Positions 1-14,294 of a DNA stretch of 64,000 bases are shown here, one piece after another. Numbering within the stretch: position 1 is the first letter of the stretch; the number at the start of each line of letters is the position of its first letter. Made by a program: the position numbers and the translations under genes. The stretch spans positions 145,001 to 209,000 of the forward strand of contig JAODUO010000639.1 in NCBI GenBank assembly GCA_025642075.2, read 5' to 3'. The notes below the pieces were generated by a model, which saw only the letters and a list, made by a program, of their open reading frames with translations, ran no database searches and had not been told where the DNA came from. This stretch comes from Ridgeia piscesae. Taxonomy: Eukaryota > Annelida > Polychaeta > Sabellida > Siboglinidae.

Positions 1-2890
1 AGAGTGAAACATGCTGCTCGACCATGTTCAAATAACATAACATAGGCCTACAGTAATAAACATATACCATCTCACTTAAGTGACACAGTAGCCTACAGAT
101 GTTTCAAAATCACCAGAGGGATTAAGGGATAATGGGAGTCTTGAGCTAGTTTGCATTGCGCGAGCCTAACAGAACGACAAGTTCAAGGTCGGCATACAGT
201 TTATGTATAATGTGCTTAAATCTATCGTTTTATTATCAAATAATGATAATAAAACCTTTTCGTAATGTTGCTGTTTTGATAACATTAGAAACTCTAGTTA
301 TTATTCAATGCTGAGATCGCACAAACTGGCAACACGGAATTGTGCCCGTATTGCAAATACTGGCACGGCATTGCCAGGAAGTTGCGGAATGCGCAGCTGC
401 GCATGTACCAACAATTTGCGATGACGTCATGTTTCACATGACAACCACTGCTTGTAAGAGGCGTGCGAACTCGAAGTGGATGAGCGGCAGAACGTGTCCT
501 GGTTGTATTCGTCTTTGTCTTCTCATTAACATGTTGATTATTATCATTACTACATCGTTTAATTGTTGCTGCAGTAAATGGCCGCGACGACATCAAGATG
601 TGGACTACAAGCGGGCTACATATTCTACAACAGGATGTGTTGTTCGCAAATGTCGACCGAAAAACGTAACGACATATATTATTCAAATTGAAGAAACGGC
701 GGAGTTATCCCATGGGGACAGTTAGGCCTACATTAGTAATAATTAACGGACATTAAATGTTAAGATGGTTTAGCAAATTTCGATCGTTGTATTATTTTAG
801 GTAAACGTGATCGGGAGGTGAGTTAAGTCGTTTGAGCACCTGGAAAATCACACATCCTCCTCCCCGACAAGGGTTTCAGGTTGGGTGGCCGGCTAGCAGA
901 TTCCTTCCATGGAAGTCATTTCAACGGGTTAACGTTTCTACCCAACGTTTCTAAACGATTGGGTGATTGTTGACAATGCCGTTTTCCTCATTCGTTGTAT
1001 CATTTCGAAAAACAACAAAACTGAAACCTAGCGAAGTGTTGCAGTATTTATTTCACACATTGTGCAGTCAAAGACATGGTAGATAACAAACAAATGTCGG
1101 GAAAATGTCCGGTTCAGATTGTACAACAGCGACAGGTGTCACGACTAATAGTAATATGCCAGGACGAGGTGGGGTTTTAAACGTGTCCAGTCAAGAACAT
1201 CCGTTGAATGCAATACAGTGTACAAGTATTTACAAATGCTAGCAAATTACATATGTTTACATATACAATTGAGAGTTATCTGGCGAGGGCGGGTTACACA
1301 TAGGTTGAACATTTATTATTTTTAGAAATTAATTTCGTACCGAATCATAAATATTTATTCATACATTTATTTAAATGTATTTATAATTATAACGCATACA
1401 TTGTTGTTATTGTAACACATTTTATGTAATTGTTTACTTATTTTTTCTTTAGAGACAACGTATTTTATTTAGTAGCTTGGCATTGTATAATTTTAAAATA
1501 TTTATATTTTATGTATGACATTAATTTATGTACACTTTTATAAGAAATACTATTATTACTTTCAGTTTCAGTCCACATACCGTCTGGAGCTCAGATAGCT
1601 CTAGACGGCAATCTTGTTAAATCCTGTATTTAAATTTCGATTATTGGTTTGTCTGCACCAACATAAAACGCATCAAATCTGCATCGAATGACCTCACGGT
1701 TGACGTGTACAGACCGGTGGCGTCCACAGGTAGACGTGTTGACGTGACTTGTTGTCTGTGACAGTCAGAGTACGTGCACTTGTTGCATGTTTAAAGACGC
1801 GCACGCTGCAGGGGGTATGACCTACGAGTTCTGGACGACCGTCGGATGACCAAATAGTTTCCATCTTTGCGTTGACCGCAAGTTCTGACGCAGGTGTTTC
1901 TCGGGACGTCAGAACCATAAACGCCATGCTAGATATGCGTCAGACTAGGACGTCTGATAGATGGATAGTTTTCTTGTCGCTCGTAACGTTCTTAGCATAC
2001 ACTATTTTTATTGGCCGAGCCAATCATACATCATCTAGATTAGTTTTTACATATACAAATAAAATTAATTAAGTATGTGGATGTAAAACAAGTTGATTAT
2101 AAAAAATGGACCCACTTGTTAGTTAGTGTGATTAGCCTGTTATTTCCGAAAAGGTCGCGAGCGAAGAGACGCAGCTTACAAATGTCAGTTTGTCATTTAA
2201 ACTCAGCATCGTTTCTACAGAAAGTGATCATACTTCAACGTAGCTATGGTATATTATAAATTATCTAAGATATTCCGTTTGGAATTGTCCTTTTTCTGAA
2301 ATGGTCGAACCTTTTTCTACCTCACGTTCTCGTGAGGTCACCAGAAACGCTTCGCTTACTAATGATAGGTTTCTTTTTTGTGCGAACATATAAATCAAGC
2401 AAGAAGCGTACTAACTTTAAATTACAAGCTAACTGAAATCTCCATTTAGTCGATTCACGAAGGAAGATTTGCAGTTTCGAAATAACATCAATCCTTTCGC
2501 GCCACAAATGGGGCGTAATAATAAGATTATATACGTTCTTAAATGGCAGGTCACAAGCGTAGAGCGCCGCCAAACGAAATCTCACTGCACGCTTATCACT
2601 TCCATTTAAAACGCAAGTTCTGCCACAAATTACATGGCTAACGAGTAATGGCGATCTAAAATGGCTCGCCAGTTGAACACACCAGTTAGCCAGTGATTGA
2701 GTAGACATATCCCTGGAAAGACGTTTCGCCGCTGAACGGATACCACAAAATAGAAGACGAAGCGCAAGATTAAACGAAGGAGACATTTAACAACAGCATC
2801 AGTTACGGCGTTATCAGCGAAGTATGTGCATTCGCAGTGCGGGAAATAGCACTCACGGGCGTGCGAGTGTGGATACGCCCGCACACGCAA
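1..2890. other. Gene-poor stretch, no gene recognised
   Basis: Open stretches of up to about 150 codons occur on both strands (for example 342-725 plus, 294-686 minus, 2322-2786 minus). None has a recognisable domain, and none is flanked by convincing splice sites joining it to another coding piece. Apart from a possible LINE tail near 1.6 kb, I see no structure I can name. Confidence 0.5.
1565..1650 (+). mobile_element. LINE 3'-end-like fragment
   Basis: The stretch around GGCAATCTTGTTAAATC closely resembles the 3' untranslated end of the LINE copy at 63440-63535 (GGCAATCTTGCTAAATC) and a third copy near 10165-10260. No coding part is attached, so this is read as a heavily 5'-truncated LINE end. 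The call rests only on similarity inside this window. Confidence 0.35.
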
Positions 2891-2894
2891 AACC

Positions 2895-3290
<396 letters not shown>

Positions 3291-4160
3291 ATATACACCT
3301 TAAAATTATTCTTAAGCTCACTCTCCTTTAGATATAAATATCTAAATTAAAAAAATTCTTTCTAGACTATACTGCACGGATTTCATCCCAAATGTTCTAC
3401 TTTGGTGTAGGTTTGGTTTTGCACGTATTTACAAGCATACAACCAACTGAAGAAACAGTTCTACGATGACACATACACAGTGGACGATCGATTCCAAGGG
3501 CAACATAAAATCACGACAACTCTAGAACTTACTCATAATGTGCATATAACATAATCACATATTATTATTGTAATGGCGTAAATAAAAGATTCAGACAGAA
3601 AATGGCAAACAAACTGTTAAAGAAACAATAACGCCAATCTGTATTACCGAACATGGTCTTGCGCGGCAACAACAATACTTGCTATTCCAAAACGACTGGT
3701 GATTATAATTATTATAACGCCTTGGGCAGGATGGTTATCATTAATTACATAACATGCTTTACTTCAGCCTACGATACACATAGCAAACTGAATGGGAGAA
3801 AACACCTCCACAAATTATCCGCACTGTATAATTGTTTCCAAATATAGACCCTCCTAAAGCATGCTACGGTGGAATTAGTTTTCGGCGAAATGCAACTTGA
3901 GTAGACAGGGACAGCTATATTTGTAAGAGACGCAGGCAGCGCTTCATTATATGTTGCGATGCGTCTACTATAAATTATGGGATCGTCATCGATTTTCATT
4001 ACCAAAACAAAAGTTAATTAATTAAAACGTGTTATGCTCGTGTATGTAGATGTCCTCTGTGTATTACAGTCCTTCGTTGGATACTACGAACAGCATATGA
4101 AGAAAACTGTATGAATGTGCACACGCACACACACGCACATACACACGCACACGCACACAA
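3291..4160. other. No gene seen
   Basis: AT-rich single-copy-looking sequence between two simple-repeat blocks. Only short open frames (under 80 codons) are present, with no recognisable motif. Confidence 0.5.
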
Positions 4161-4164
4161 GCAC

Positions 4165-4222
4165 GTAAGCTCGCCCGCACGCACGCACGCACGCACGCAC
4201 GCACGACACACACACGCACGCA

Positions 4223-4288
<66 letters not shown>
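4165..4288. repeat. (ACGC)n then (TA)n array
   Basis: A run of ACGC tetranucleotides (about 4171-4226) passes directly into about 30 TA dinucleotides (4227-4288). The TA run abuts the 3' end of the minus-strand LINE fragment next to it and probably grew from that element's AT-rich tail. Confidence 0.95.
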
Positions 4289-4295
<7 letters not shown>

Positions 4296-4943
4296 TTTAT
4301 ATAGCGCCCAATCCAAATGTTCTGGGGTGCATTACAATGATTATGCCTAATTAAAAAATAAAATAAGAATAAGAATAATAGTAGTAAAAATAAATAAATA
4401 AATAAACCGCTACTTTAATCATAGCATATGCTAATAAAAACAATCACGTTCCCTTAAAATACTGACATAAATTAGCCCAGAACTGTACAGTGCAAAATGT
4501 AGTATAAATATCTAATAAATAAATGAGATAGTATAAATAAGCAATAATTAAAATAATACATAAATAAAAAATGGATGAATAGCTGTCTAATTAACTATGA
4601 TCGTGGAATATCAAAATAACAATCTGTAAAAAAGATGTGTCTTGAGTGCAATTTTAAACTGATTAACACTCGTTCATTGGCGCTCTGTAAAGGGTAGTTG
4701 GTTCCATGCCCTTGGAGCTGCACAAGAGAAGGATCGTTCGTGGAGTGGGCTGTTTAAGAAGTAACTGATTAGAAGAGCGTAGACTGCGTGTCGTGCGGTA
4801 CGGGGAGAGAAGTGCTGATATATATATATATATATATGGAGGTGCAAGACCATGGAGGCATTTAAAGTTGAGACGTAAGGTCTTGAATGTAATGCGTCTC
4901 TCAACAGGAAACCAGTGCAGCCCCAAGAGCATGGGCGTGATGG

Positions 4944-4950
<7 letters not shown>
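4289..4950 (-). mobile_element. LINE 3' end (reverse transcriptase C-terminus and 3' UTR)
   Basis: Read on the minus strand, about 4940-4660 encodes the C-terminal tail typical of CR1/L2/Jockey-type LINE polyproteins: a segment like [15 protein letters not shown], then a CLHGLAPPYI segment, SLRSSNQLLL and a SFSCAAPRAWNQLPF segment, in more than one frame. The rest down to 4289 is the 3' UTR, ending in a GGGCGCTATATAAA-type motif. A second copy of the same 3' end lies on the plus strand at 23475-23815 and aligns closely. A short (TA)n has expanded inside the coding remnant (4819-4838), breaking it. Confidence 0.8.
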
Positions 4951-5014
<64 letters not shown>

Positions 5015-5059
5015 CATATATATATATATGTGTGTTATATATATATATATATATATATA

Positions 5060-5134
<75 letters not shown>
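4943..5134. repeat. (TA)n microsatellite block
   Basis: Three long TA runs (about 4945-5010, 5038-5060 and 5062-5133) are separated by CATACATA and TGTGTGTTA interruptions. The block separates two minus-strand LINE remnants. Confidence 0.97.
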
Positions 5135-5135
<1 letters not shown>

Positions 5136-5145
5136 AGATACTATA

Positions 5146-5302
5146 TAATAATAATAATAATAATAATAACTTTATTGTCCAATCATAGAGTGGAAATACA
5201 TTTTGCACTTTGGAGGTTGCATAAAAACACAATATTTAAGTCACATAGTAATGCATGTATACAGTAAAATCAAGCATGTAAATATGTAAACGGTAGCTAA
5301 AA

Positions 5303-5370
<68 letters not shown>

Positions 5371-6035
5371 AATAAATATGGTAAACCAATAGGACAATAT
5401 ATTAATAAGATAAATAAATAAATGAATTAGTAAAGATGGTAAAACAACAACATTGCATTGGCAGCGGTAGATACTTTGATAGGTCAACGATTACTTTTAT
5501 TGTGGCTGATTCAGATACTTGATGGAGGATGGAATGAATGATTTAAGGGCTCGCTGGGTTTTTACTGTTGGCATTCTGTACTCCTTCCAGAGGGGAGAAG
5601 GTCGTAATGATCGTGTAAGAAGTGGGTCGGGTCAGATAAGATTGTGGTTGCCATTTGCAGTGTTCTTGACTTGTACAATTGCTCCAGACTGGTATCGGGT
5701 GTAAAGCACATAGCGATTTTGCAAGAAATTGTGTTGCCCATTGATGCTTGACAGGGGTGGGGTGATGTACACCTGATGGGAAATCTATTACAAGTTCCTT
5801 GGTTTTGACAACATTTATCTCAAGGCAGTTGGCCACACACCATGACACAAAGTGATCTATGTCACTTCTGTAATCAGTTTCGTCGTCAGACAACAGACCG
5901 ACAAGAGCAGTGTCGTCTGCATACTTAAGTAGTGATTGTTTAAGTAAGCACTTCTGTATGAATTAGTGTACATGGTATACAAAAATGGCGACATTACACA
6001 CCCCTGAGGAGCTCCGGTGGAGATAGACACATGTG
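5146..6035 (-). mobile_element. Decayed Rex/CR1-like LINE, 3' half
   Basis: On the minus strand, starting near 6035, one frame reads ISTGAPQGCVMSPFLYTMYT (the reverse-transcriptase box with PQG). A shifted frame reads YADDTALVGLLSDDE followed by WCVANCLEINVVKTKELVID, which is the catalytic YADD box and its following helix. Further on (5690-5520) EYRMPTVKTQRALKSFIPSS matches the C-terminal tail of Rex/CR1-type elements. The element ends in a 3' UTR with an AATAAA-like stretch and an (ATT)n tail at about 5146-5170. Frameshifts, stops and an internal (TA)n at 5305-5366 show it is dead. The clade name is an inference. Confidence 0.8.
5305..5366. repeat. (TA)n inside LINE remnant
   Basis: About 31 TA units lie within the 3' UTR of the surrounding minus-strand LINE. 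Confidence 0.95.
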
Positions 6036-6084
6036 ACTAATGATTAATTGTATTGTATGTTATATGTACTAGTCTTTGCGCAGT

Positions 6085-6245
6085 AATTTCAGCGTTGCTG
6101 AATGCTTTCCAGAGAAGCCGAGATGATGTTTGAAAGACGGAGTCTTTCAGGAAGCGAGGTATAAAGCACTTTGAGCAGTCACGTGACTAGACACCGCGCT
6201 GTGTGAATAGTTACCATTATCCATTTGTGTTACCTAACACTGCAC
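6085..6245 (+). mobile_element. Dispersed repeat with LINE/SINE-type tail
   Basis: This segment resembles 8690-8850. Both contain a CCAGAGAAGCCGAGATG-like block, an AAAGC(G/A)CTTTGAGCA block and a GCGCTATAT-like end. Such tails are typical of L2/CR1-type LINE 3' ends and of SINEs that share them. No coding sequence accompanies it. Confidence 0.5.
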
Positions 6246-6439
6246 CGAATCCTTTATATAGGTTCCTCGTATTGATACCAATGTTTCACTATTACGTCGG
6301 ATGTATCATGTATATGCTGAACCCGATACGACACGTGTCGAAGAATGACACTACACCATATCATTTGCGACGTTGACATTTCACTGAATCGCTGACGTTG
6401 GTGTAGGCCTACACACGTAACGTGATTTTACATTGGATC

Positions 6440-6530
6440 ACGGGTGTAACATTAACACTAACTGGTGTAACATTAACACTAACTGGTGTAACATTACACT
6501 AACTGGTGTAACATTAACACTAATTGCCAC
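6440..6530. repeat. Short tandem repeat, about 20-bp unit x4
   Basis: Four near-identical copies of a unit containing AACTGGTGTAACATTAACAC follow one another. No coding or regulatory role is evident. Confidence 0.9.
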
Positions 6531-7131
6531 CAAATTGGATCGCAAGGGGTTTATGTCGTAAAATAAGGTGTGTTCTCAATTATTTGCCCTGTCGGCACTG
6601 AATTATTCAGCCAACAATTATGCGTTGGCGCGCACTGTTATCCCATTAGAGACGTGGCTCGTCTTGCAGCGCCCCATACCTTCGTTCCGTTGTGGAAACA
6701 CACCTTCACATCGATGTAGGTTCCTATTGTATCGAAACTACCCAGAATCAGAACTGCCGACTATGAACGCAATGGCAATGTGTCCAGTTTGAAATTATAG
6801 AATAAATTACCATTTGAAATCCAAAACAGCCGCTCAGTCCCTACCTTCAAGAGATAGGGACAGCATAATTATGTGAACGCTAAATTACCTTTTTAATATG
6901 TGAGTGCTAAGCTAAATTACCTTTTTTAAATGCAAATTGTTCTTATATTGTATGTTATAATTATTTTATTTTTATTATTTTACTTCTTTGTATTTTATGT
7001 ATAGATCAAGTTATCTATTTATTTATTGTCGTCCTTTTTAACTTGTATCCTTTGTAAATATATCATCATATATCGAATGATTGATGTAACTGGTGTGTAC
7101 GGCCATAAAAAAGTATTAAAATTAAGGTCTA
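6531..7131. other. No gene seen
   Basis: AT-rich sequence with only one short open stretch (6568-6792 plus), which has no recognisable motif. Confidence 0.45.
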
Positions 7132-8400
<1,269 letters not shown>

Positions 8401-8454
8401 ACACCAAAATTGTTGTTGTGTTGTTTGTCGTAGGCAGATCTTAGTAATGCATTT

Positions 8455-8590
8455 CCCATTGTAACAGCATGTCTACACGCTTGTTATATACCATGTCTAC
8501 ACGCTTGTTATATACCATGTCTACACGCTTGTTATATACCATGTCTACACTCTTGTTATATACCATGTCTACACGCTTGTTATATACCAT
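8455..8590. repeat. Minisatellite, about 25-bp unit x5-6
   Basis: Tandem copies of a unit containing CATGTCTACACGCTTGTTAT, almost identical to each other, lie just outside the inverted-repeat element. Confidence 0.95.
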
Positions 8591-8689
8591 GGCTGATATG
8601 AATTCGTAATATTCGTCGTAATGTTTCTTTAGACATTAACTTGTGAGAGGCAGCATGGTGGCCGCAATAAGATTCTTTGGAAACGTTGC

Positions 8690-8850
8690 TTTGATTACAA
8701 ACAGTTTTTGCGCATTAATTGCAACGTGACTGGATGTTTCCCAGAGAAACCGAGATGGTGTTTGATTGAACAAGTCTGCCTGGGAGTAAAGTGTAAAGCG
8801 CTTTGAGCAATCCAGATGTTTGGGCACTGCGCTATATAAGAACTTACCTT
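8690..8850 (+). mobile_element. Dispersed repeat with LINE/SINE-type tail, second copy
   Basis: Homologous to 6085-6245: the same CCCAGAGAAACCGAGATGG block, then GTAAAGCGCTTTGAGCA, then a GCGCTATATAAG end. Treated as the 3' end of a LINE or a SINE that uses it. Confidence 0.55.
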
Positions 8851-9790
8851 TATTTTGTTATTCAACGTTTGTGCCAGTTCTGATGAAACCACTACGCGTG
8901 TTTCGTTTTGACTCGTTGTCAGACATCTTTGGTCTGCATCCACGCAGATCTTCTTCATTTCGTTGGACAATATTTTGATCCAGTAACTAGGAGGACAAAT
9001 GTAGCGCACGTCATTTCACGTCTGTAGCCAAATGTCAACCGGCCACAACGCGTCGTTATTATTGCTGAGGCAAGAGAGAACAAGGATCTTGCAGCGGGGG
9101 AGGGATAATTACATCTGCTAAGAAAAGAAACACCGGTAGAGATATATTACTCTACAACAGTATTTGTGTAAACGCCTTCACGTCAGGAGCTGAATGCACG
9201 TGACTGTTAACGTATTGCTATCACAATATGTACTGTTATTGTAATTATCTCGTTTACAACTATTTTGTTATTTTCCCATTGTTTTCTTCTTTGGGTAACT
9301 TTAATACACATATCTCAATCATTTCGTTGTTCTTAGATTCGTCTTACTTATAAACATTATGTTTTACGAAGCCATATTATCCGATGATGACTGTTTTATT
9401 TGAATGACTCTTATTTTTTATCTTTCCTAGTTTAGACAAAGTGTAAACTGAATATACTCTAGAAATAAATGTGTAAATGGATCATAACGATTCATTGTCA
9501 AACTGTATATTTTAGCGGCAGCCCATTCGCAACGAGTTACCTACTGTTTGATCCAATAACATCGTATATTAGGCGTGTAGTTTGATTCAATAAGTATTTG
9601 TTCCAGTGATGTAAACCTATTTACTGGAAAAGCGCTTCCGTTTATAGAAATGAAAATACAGTTATCGTCTAAGTAACTCATGTAATATAACACGTTAGAG
9701 GTGAATGTTGTACATTCATACCTGAATATACATGTGCGTGCGTACACACATGTGTACATATGCATAAGTATTTATTCTGCGCCATAAATC
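8851..9790. other. No gene seen
   Basis: Mixed-composition sequence with stops in all frames and only short open stretches. No recognisable element. Confidence 0.45.
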
Positions 9791-9802
9791 TGGGATATAT
9801 AA

Positions 9803-10076
<274 letters not shown>

Positions 10077-10164
10077 TGCCAATTGTGTAAATGCGAGCGG
10101 TGTTAAAATTGCTTTTCAGGCGAACAACCACGGGAACAGGTTTCATAAGAGATAAAGAAAGCTA

Positions 10165-10260
10165 GACTAGCGGTAATCCAAAAGGCTTCTTTGTCCATCT
10201 GCTGTCTGATGTTTTTTCTCTGCATGTCGACCTTGCTAAATCTACATGAAACAGAACTGA
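10165..10260 (+). mobile_element. LINE 3'-end-like fragment
   Basis: The order of short blocks (CCAAAAGGCTTC, GTCCATCTG, then CTTGCTAAATCT) parallels the 3' UTR of the LINE at 63440-63535 (GCCAAAGAGCTTC, GTCCACCTG, CTTGCTAAATCT). Only the end of the element is present. Confidence 0.5.
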
Positions 10261-11339
10261 CATGTATCTGACAACGATAGACCACGCAACATGCCTTAAT
10301 TCTAGATAGGCCAAAGCTACCGTTGCCCACTCGCCGTCCGGAGTTTGAGTATGGTAGGGTCTGATCTCGATCCAAACTGATATTCATCTTTGAAACTGTA
10401 TATTGCATACGCTTTGAAATAACAACGCAGCAAACGAGGCGAAAGCGACCGTACTTTGAGGGGAAACAATTTCGGCGGACAAGATCAAAGTTACACGCCA
10501 AAGCAATGATCACACATTAGCACGAAACCGTGTCTAGTGTTACGGCCGTGTAGACGCCTGTCCGGCCCTGGAGTTGCGAGCACGCGCGGTCAGTCAAAGC
10601 CCACGGCGGTGAGCACCTGCACCTACACTAAGAGGCAGTGGTAATCTTCTTGATCTGGTATTTAATCTGCAGATTCCCACAGGGAAGACACGCAGGGCGA
10701 CGACGGGGCTGCGCAATTAGAGGCTGCCTCGGTCAGTAAGAGTGTGGACTGAATAAATTGTTGCAAAACTGCACAACACCACATGTGTTGTATTGTGTTG
10801 TGTAATGTTGTGTTGTATTGTATTTATTGCATTATATTGTGTTGTTGCTTGCACTGTTATCAAACGTTGCAGTGATCAATCCATGTGTGTTTTATTGTGT
10901 GTTTGATATTTTAATAATCCTGCTAAGTGCTGTGCAGTTATTGCATGACAAACGTGTCGACGTTATTTTCCCAGTGTGAGTAAACATAATGATTGATAAA
11001 ATAAAAATATGTTATATTTAATATGTTTAGGTTTTCAGTTGTTTCAAACAAAGTGATATGTCTTACGTACGAAATGTTGGACATCCAACATCCTCATCAT
11101 CGCAGCTGTGTTGTAGAATACTGGATACGATTATTCGTTCACTGCCATAGCGATTATCTATTTATATGTATACGGACATAAACAGTAATTAGTTATACGC
11201 AGATACATACAGTTGAAGTTAACAAGGAATTACTGTGCATTTTATTCGGTAAAAGTATTCAATTTCTCACGTTTAGAGATAATGACGTTACAATTGGCAC
11301 AGAATGTTTCTCTTTTTGTGTTTCTACAGAAACAAACAT
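10261..11339. other. No gene seen
   Basis: No convincing coding sequence. A TGTTG-rich low-complexity stretch occurs at about 10785-10850. A 136-codon open frame on the minus strand (10103-10513) overlaps the LINE tail and lacks any recognisable domain. Confidence 0.45.
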
Positions 11340-11740
11340 CGTTGAACATTAACCGGAATAATTCACCACAAAACACTGGCGAGAGCAACGACCGTAGAAC
11401 ATTGACAGGGACAAAAGCCGTAGAACATTGGGACAAGGTAGTAGAAAATTGACAGGAACCGTCATTATAAAACATCGATAAGAAAAATTTGCATAGAAAG
11501 TTAATTGACAGGAACATTTTGGAAGACAGTAGAACATTGACTGGAACAAGTATTGGCAAACATACACTGAAACAAATGTCGTAGAAATCGTACAACAATT
11601 GGAGGAACATTGATCGTAGAACATTGACTATGAACAAACATCATAGTAGAAAAGTGACAGCTACAAAAACATAGAATATTGACGGAAACAAAAAGCATAG
11701 TATTTTAACAGGATCAACCATCGTAAAACATTGCCAGGAA
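11340..11740. repeat. Degenerate minisatellite around GTAGAACATTGACAGG
   Basis: At least ten imperfect copies of a roughly 30-bp unit centred on GTAGAACATTGACAGGAAC run in tandem. Divergence between units indicates an old array. Open frames across it are repeat products. Confidence 0.85.
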
Positions 11741-12344
11741 GTTCTGCGGACGACGCGATATGTCTTATGCAGTAGTTTGAAATAAACACGTTTGAAAGAC
11801 AAGTCTACAGGGTTCTTCTGTCTGCACGCTCAGACCCGCCCAGCGTAGCCAAGGCTGCGGGCGTGGTGGTATTTCTCAATAGCCCCGAGTCAGCGCTGAC
11901 GTTTGGCGGCTTGTCATTCCCAGGGTATGCGTACGACATGCACTGTTCCCTCGGGCGTCACATGTCCAGTCGCACGCAGCTTGTACACGGAAGAGAAAAC
12001 AATTTATTGCCAGCTGCGACAGGTCGCTTTGTCAGAATGTTTGAAGCGTATTATGGTGTGATGGACATAAAACGATCTCGCGTTTCGTTTCCAGTGAACG
12101 GCTAGACTCCGTTTCGTAGAAAGTTAATTTATTTCGAGGTCATTTCTAGCGTTGATGTTGTTATCTTTTCCTAGAATGTCTGGTTGAGGATCAGGCTGAC
12201 CCCGATACTGGGTCTTGACTTCTGCTTTTATTGCACGGTCTCTCCCTCGTGTTCTATTAGAGCTGATACGCCAACCCTTTAAAACCTTCAGGTAAAGTGT
12301 CTCCAACTATCAGCAATGCTTGTACAACTCATCATTAGATTGGT
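11741..12344. other. No gene recognised
   Basis: An 80-codon open frame (11863-12105 plus) has no match I recognise and no supporting splice sites. The rest shows nothing I can name. Confidence 0.4.
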
Positions 12345-12610
12345 CGAAGGCGCGGTAGCGCAGTATTTAGAGTATTCGAATCTCGGTCGATACATTCCGG
12401 GACATTAGAATCACCTTGTCGTTTGGCCCTTTCAATAGTGTATACCACGGCAATTCATTTTTTCTTGCTCGTGTTTATTCAACTGGAATGCGCGCATGGC
12501 TACATACAATGGTGGATGTTTGTGTAGGAAGAATCTTTGCGCAGTAATGTGTAAAACGCATGAGCAGCCCCGAGCACTGTATTCTAGTGGAATGTTGTAG
12601 TATATCCTAC
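12345..12610 (+). mobile_element. Possible tRNA-derived SINE
   Basis: The start (GGCGCGGTAGCGCAGTA, then GAATCTCGGTCGATAC) resembles the A and B boxes of a tRNA-type RNA polymerase III promoter spaced as in a SINE head. The downstream part (about 12535-12600) repeats the CTTTGCGCAGTAATGTGTAAA and GCAGCC blocks related to the tails at 6085-6245 and 8690-8850. It is not a functional tRNA, because the cloverleaf arms do not pair well. Confidence 0.45.
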
Positions 12611-12639
12611 TGACGTCATCTGAATACCAATCTAATTGA

Positions 12640-12835
12640 CGTACTTACTTATTTACTTAATCATCTCCATGCCCACTTACACATAGGACAAAACAGGGGT
12701 CGTCCACTTCGTCCTAGCTGCAGCCTGTTTTGCAGCCTGATCCCAGCTTAGATGTAGTTGTTTCAGTTCTTTTTCTCCTGTCCTCCCAAAGTTTTCTTGT
12801 TCCTACAGCTGTCCATCGACGTGCAGTGTTGGATA
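12640..12835 (-). mobile_element. LINE C-terminal tail fragment
   Basis: On the minus strand a frame reads KKELKQLHLSWDQAAKQAAA, resembling the last residues of RTE/Craft-type LINE proteins. It is followed by a TAAGTAAATAAGTAAGT-type tail like that after the plus-strand LINE at 52846. The piece is short and frameshifted. Confidence 0.5.
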
Positions 12836-12839
12836 TAAT

Positions 12840-14290
12840 TGTCATCTTTCTGTCTTAACTTAGCGATGTCATATTTACTGCTAATGATTAACGGACAGCT
12901 ATTGTCTTAACTCTGGGAACAAGTAGTATTCAGCAACTAGATGATGACATCCCAGGCCGAGCGAGTGAGCGGCGAGTGTTCACTATACAGTGCACCAGTC
13001 GTCTAAATGGACGTCTTTGACAGGTAAACGTGGAAACCTTGTTTATTCGCAATATCAAATTGCTGCGCTGATATTTTATTAGATTTTTCAAGGCAAAGAG
13101 ATAGTCGCAGTTGTCACAAACACGGCGTGCATGAGTACAGGCTATAGTGTCATAGCATCAGAAAAGAAATACACCTGGAAGCTTAAACATTCGGCGACTG
13201 TCACAGATAAGAATGACAGTAGAAGTGACGAGAGCCCGCTAGTAAGATCTCATTGCAGCTGGTGAAACGTGACCTGATTAGTGAGGGGAACGCGTTAGCG
13301 GAACAAATGTCTTGCACTTCGGCGTATGTAGAAAAAAGTGTGGTACTATCATACGGTGGCCTTAATTGCGAGGTGGCCGTTTTGTCGAGGTGCCCATTTA
13401 ACGAAGTTCGGCTGCGCCACCACAAGGGACTGGACCGCCTGGAGCAGGTAGGTTGACGAAGTGGGATGACCAGCGCGGTGTTGGACACACTGGACACATA
13501 CCATTAATGGATTCGAAGTGTGCAGATGTCGTCCAGGTAACTCATGTTCCCGTTGCTGATGCGGTCCCGACGAGCTGTCGCAGTATAGCTCGGCTCTCCA
13601 GGCCCACTGCAGGACAGACCCAACCGCAAGGAGCAGCTCGGGGCGCCGTGAACCATTGAGAGACAGAGCTGCAGCGAGCGAGGATGCTTCAGTTACTGGA
13701 GCTGCTCCAGGGTAGACTTCACCTTTGATTTCACAACAGGCGGGCATTGTAACATTTCTTTGATTTCTCGCTAGGATATTGAGGCTATGGTATTGACAAT
13801 TTCATTGACAATTTAATAAAATTCGTTAACTTCTCTTATCTCTTTCTCCTACAAGCCAATTTCTAACATGACGCCCCTTCATTTCTGCTCCAATCAGCCG
13901 GCGATTGAACATATTGACACCTCTAGGCCGAATTACACCTGTATGCATGCGCACGTCGTCATCATCTGACAAATGTCATTATTTCGCAGCTCTGATGCCA
14001 TGCTACACATAAGTATCATTACTACGCAAACAGCCCTACATTCAGTATTTCCAGATAGTTACACAAACGGCACGATGCAGGTCTCTTGAGCAATGGCGGA
14101 AGGATACAATTTGGTGGTAGATGCCCACCGTCTCTGTGGACAGACGGCAAAGGTTACCAACAGCGGGTGTCGTGAATGAGATTATTATGTAACGATCTGG
14201 CTAGCTGCGGCTTCAACACAATAGACGACAGTTATTGCTAATGTCTTTGTGGAGTGACTTGCACAGAGTTCATGCGACTCGTTAAGTTGG
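12840..14290. other. No gene recognised
   Basis: Overlapping open frames on both strands at 13200-13750 (up to 132 codons) have no recognisable domain, and I cannot choose between strands. The remainder is featureless. Confidence 0.4.
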
Positions 14291-14294
14291 TTCC

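Noticed and set aside
12345..12420. Functional tRNA gene
   Set aside because: A- and B-box-like strings are present, but the cloverleaf stems do not pair and the tail is LINE-like.
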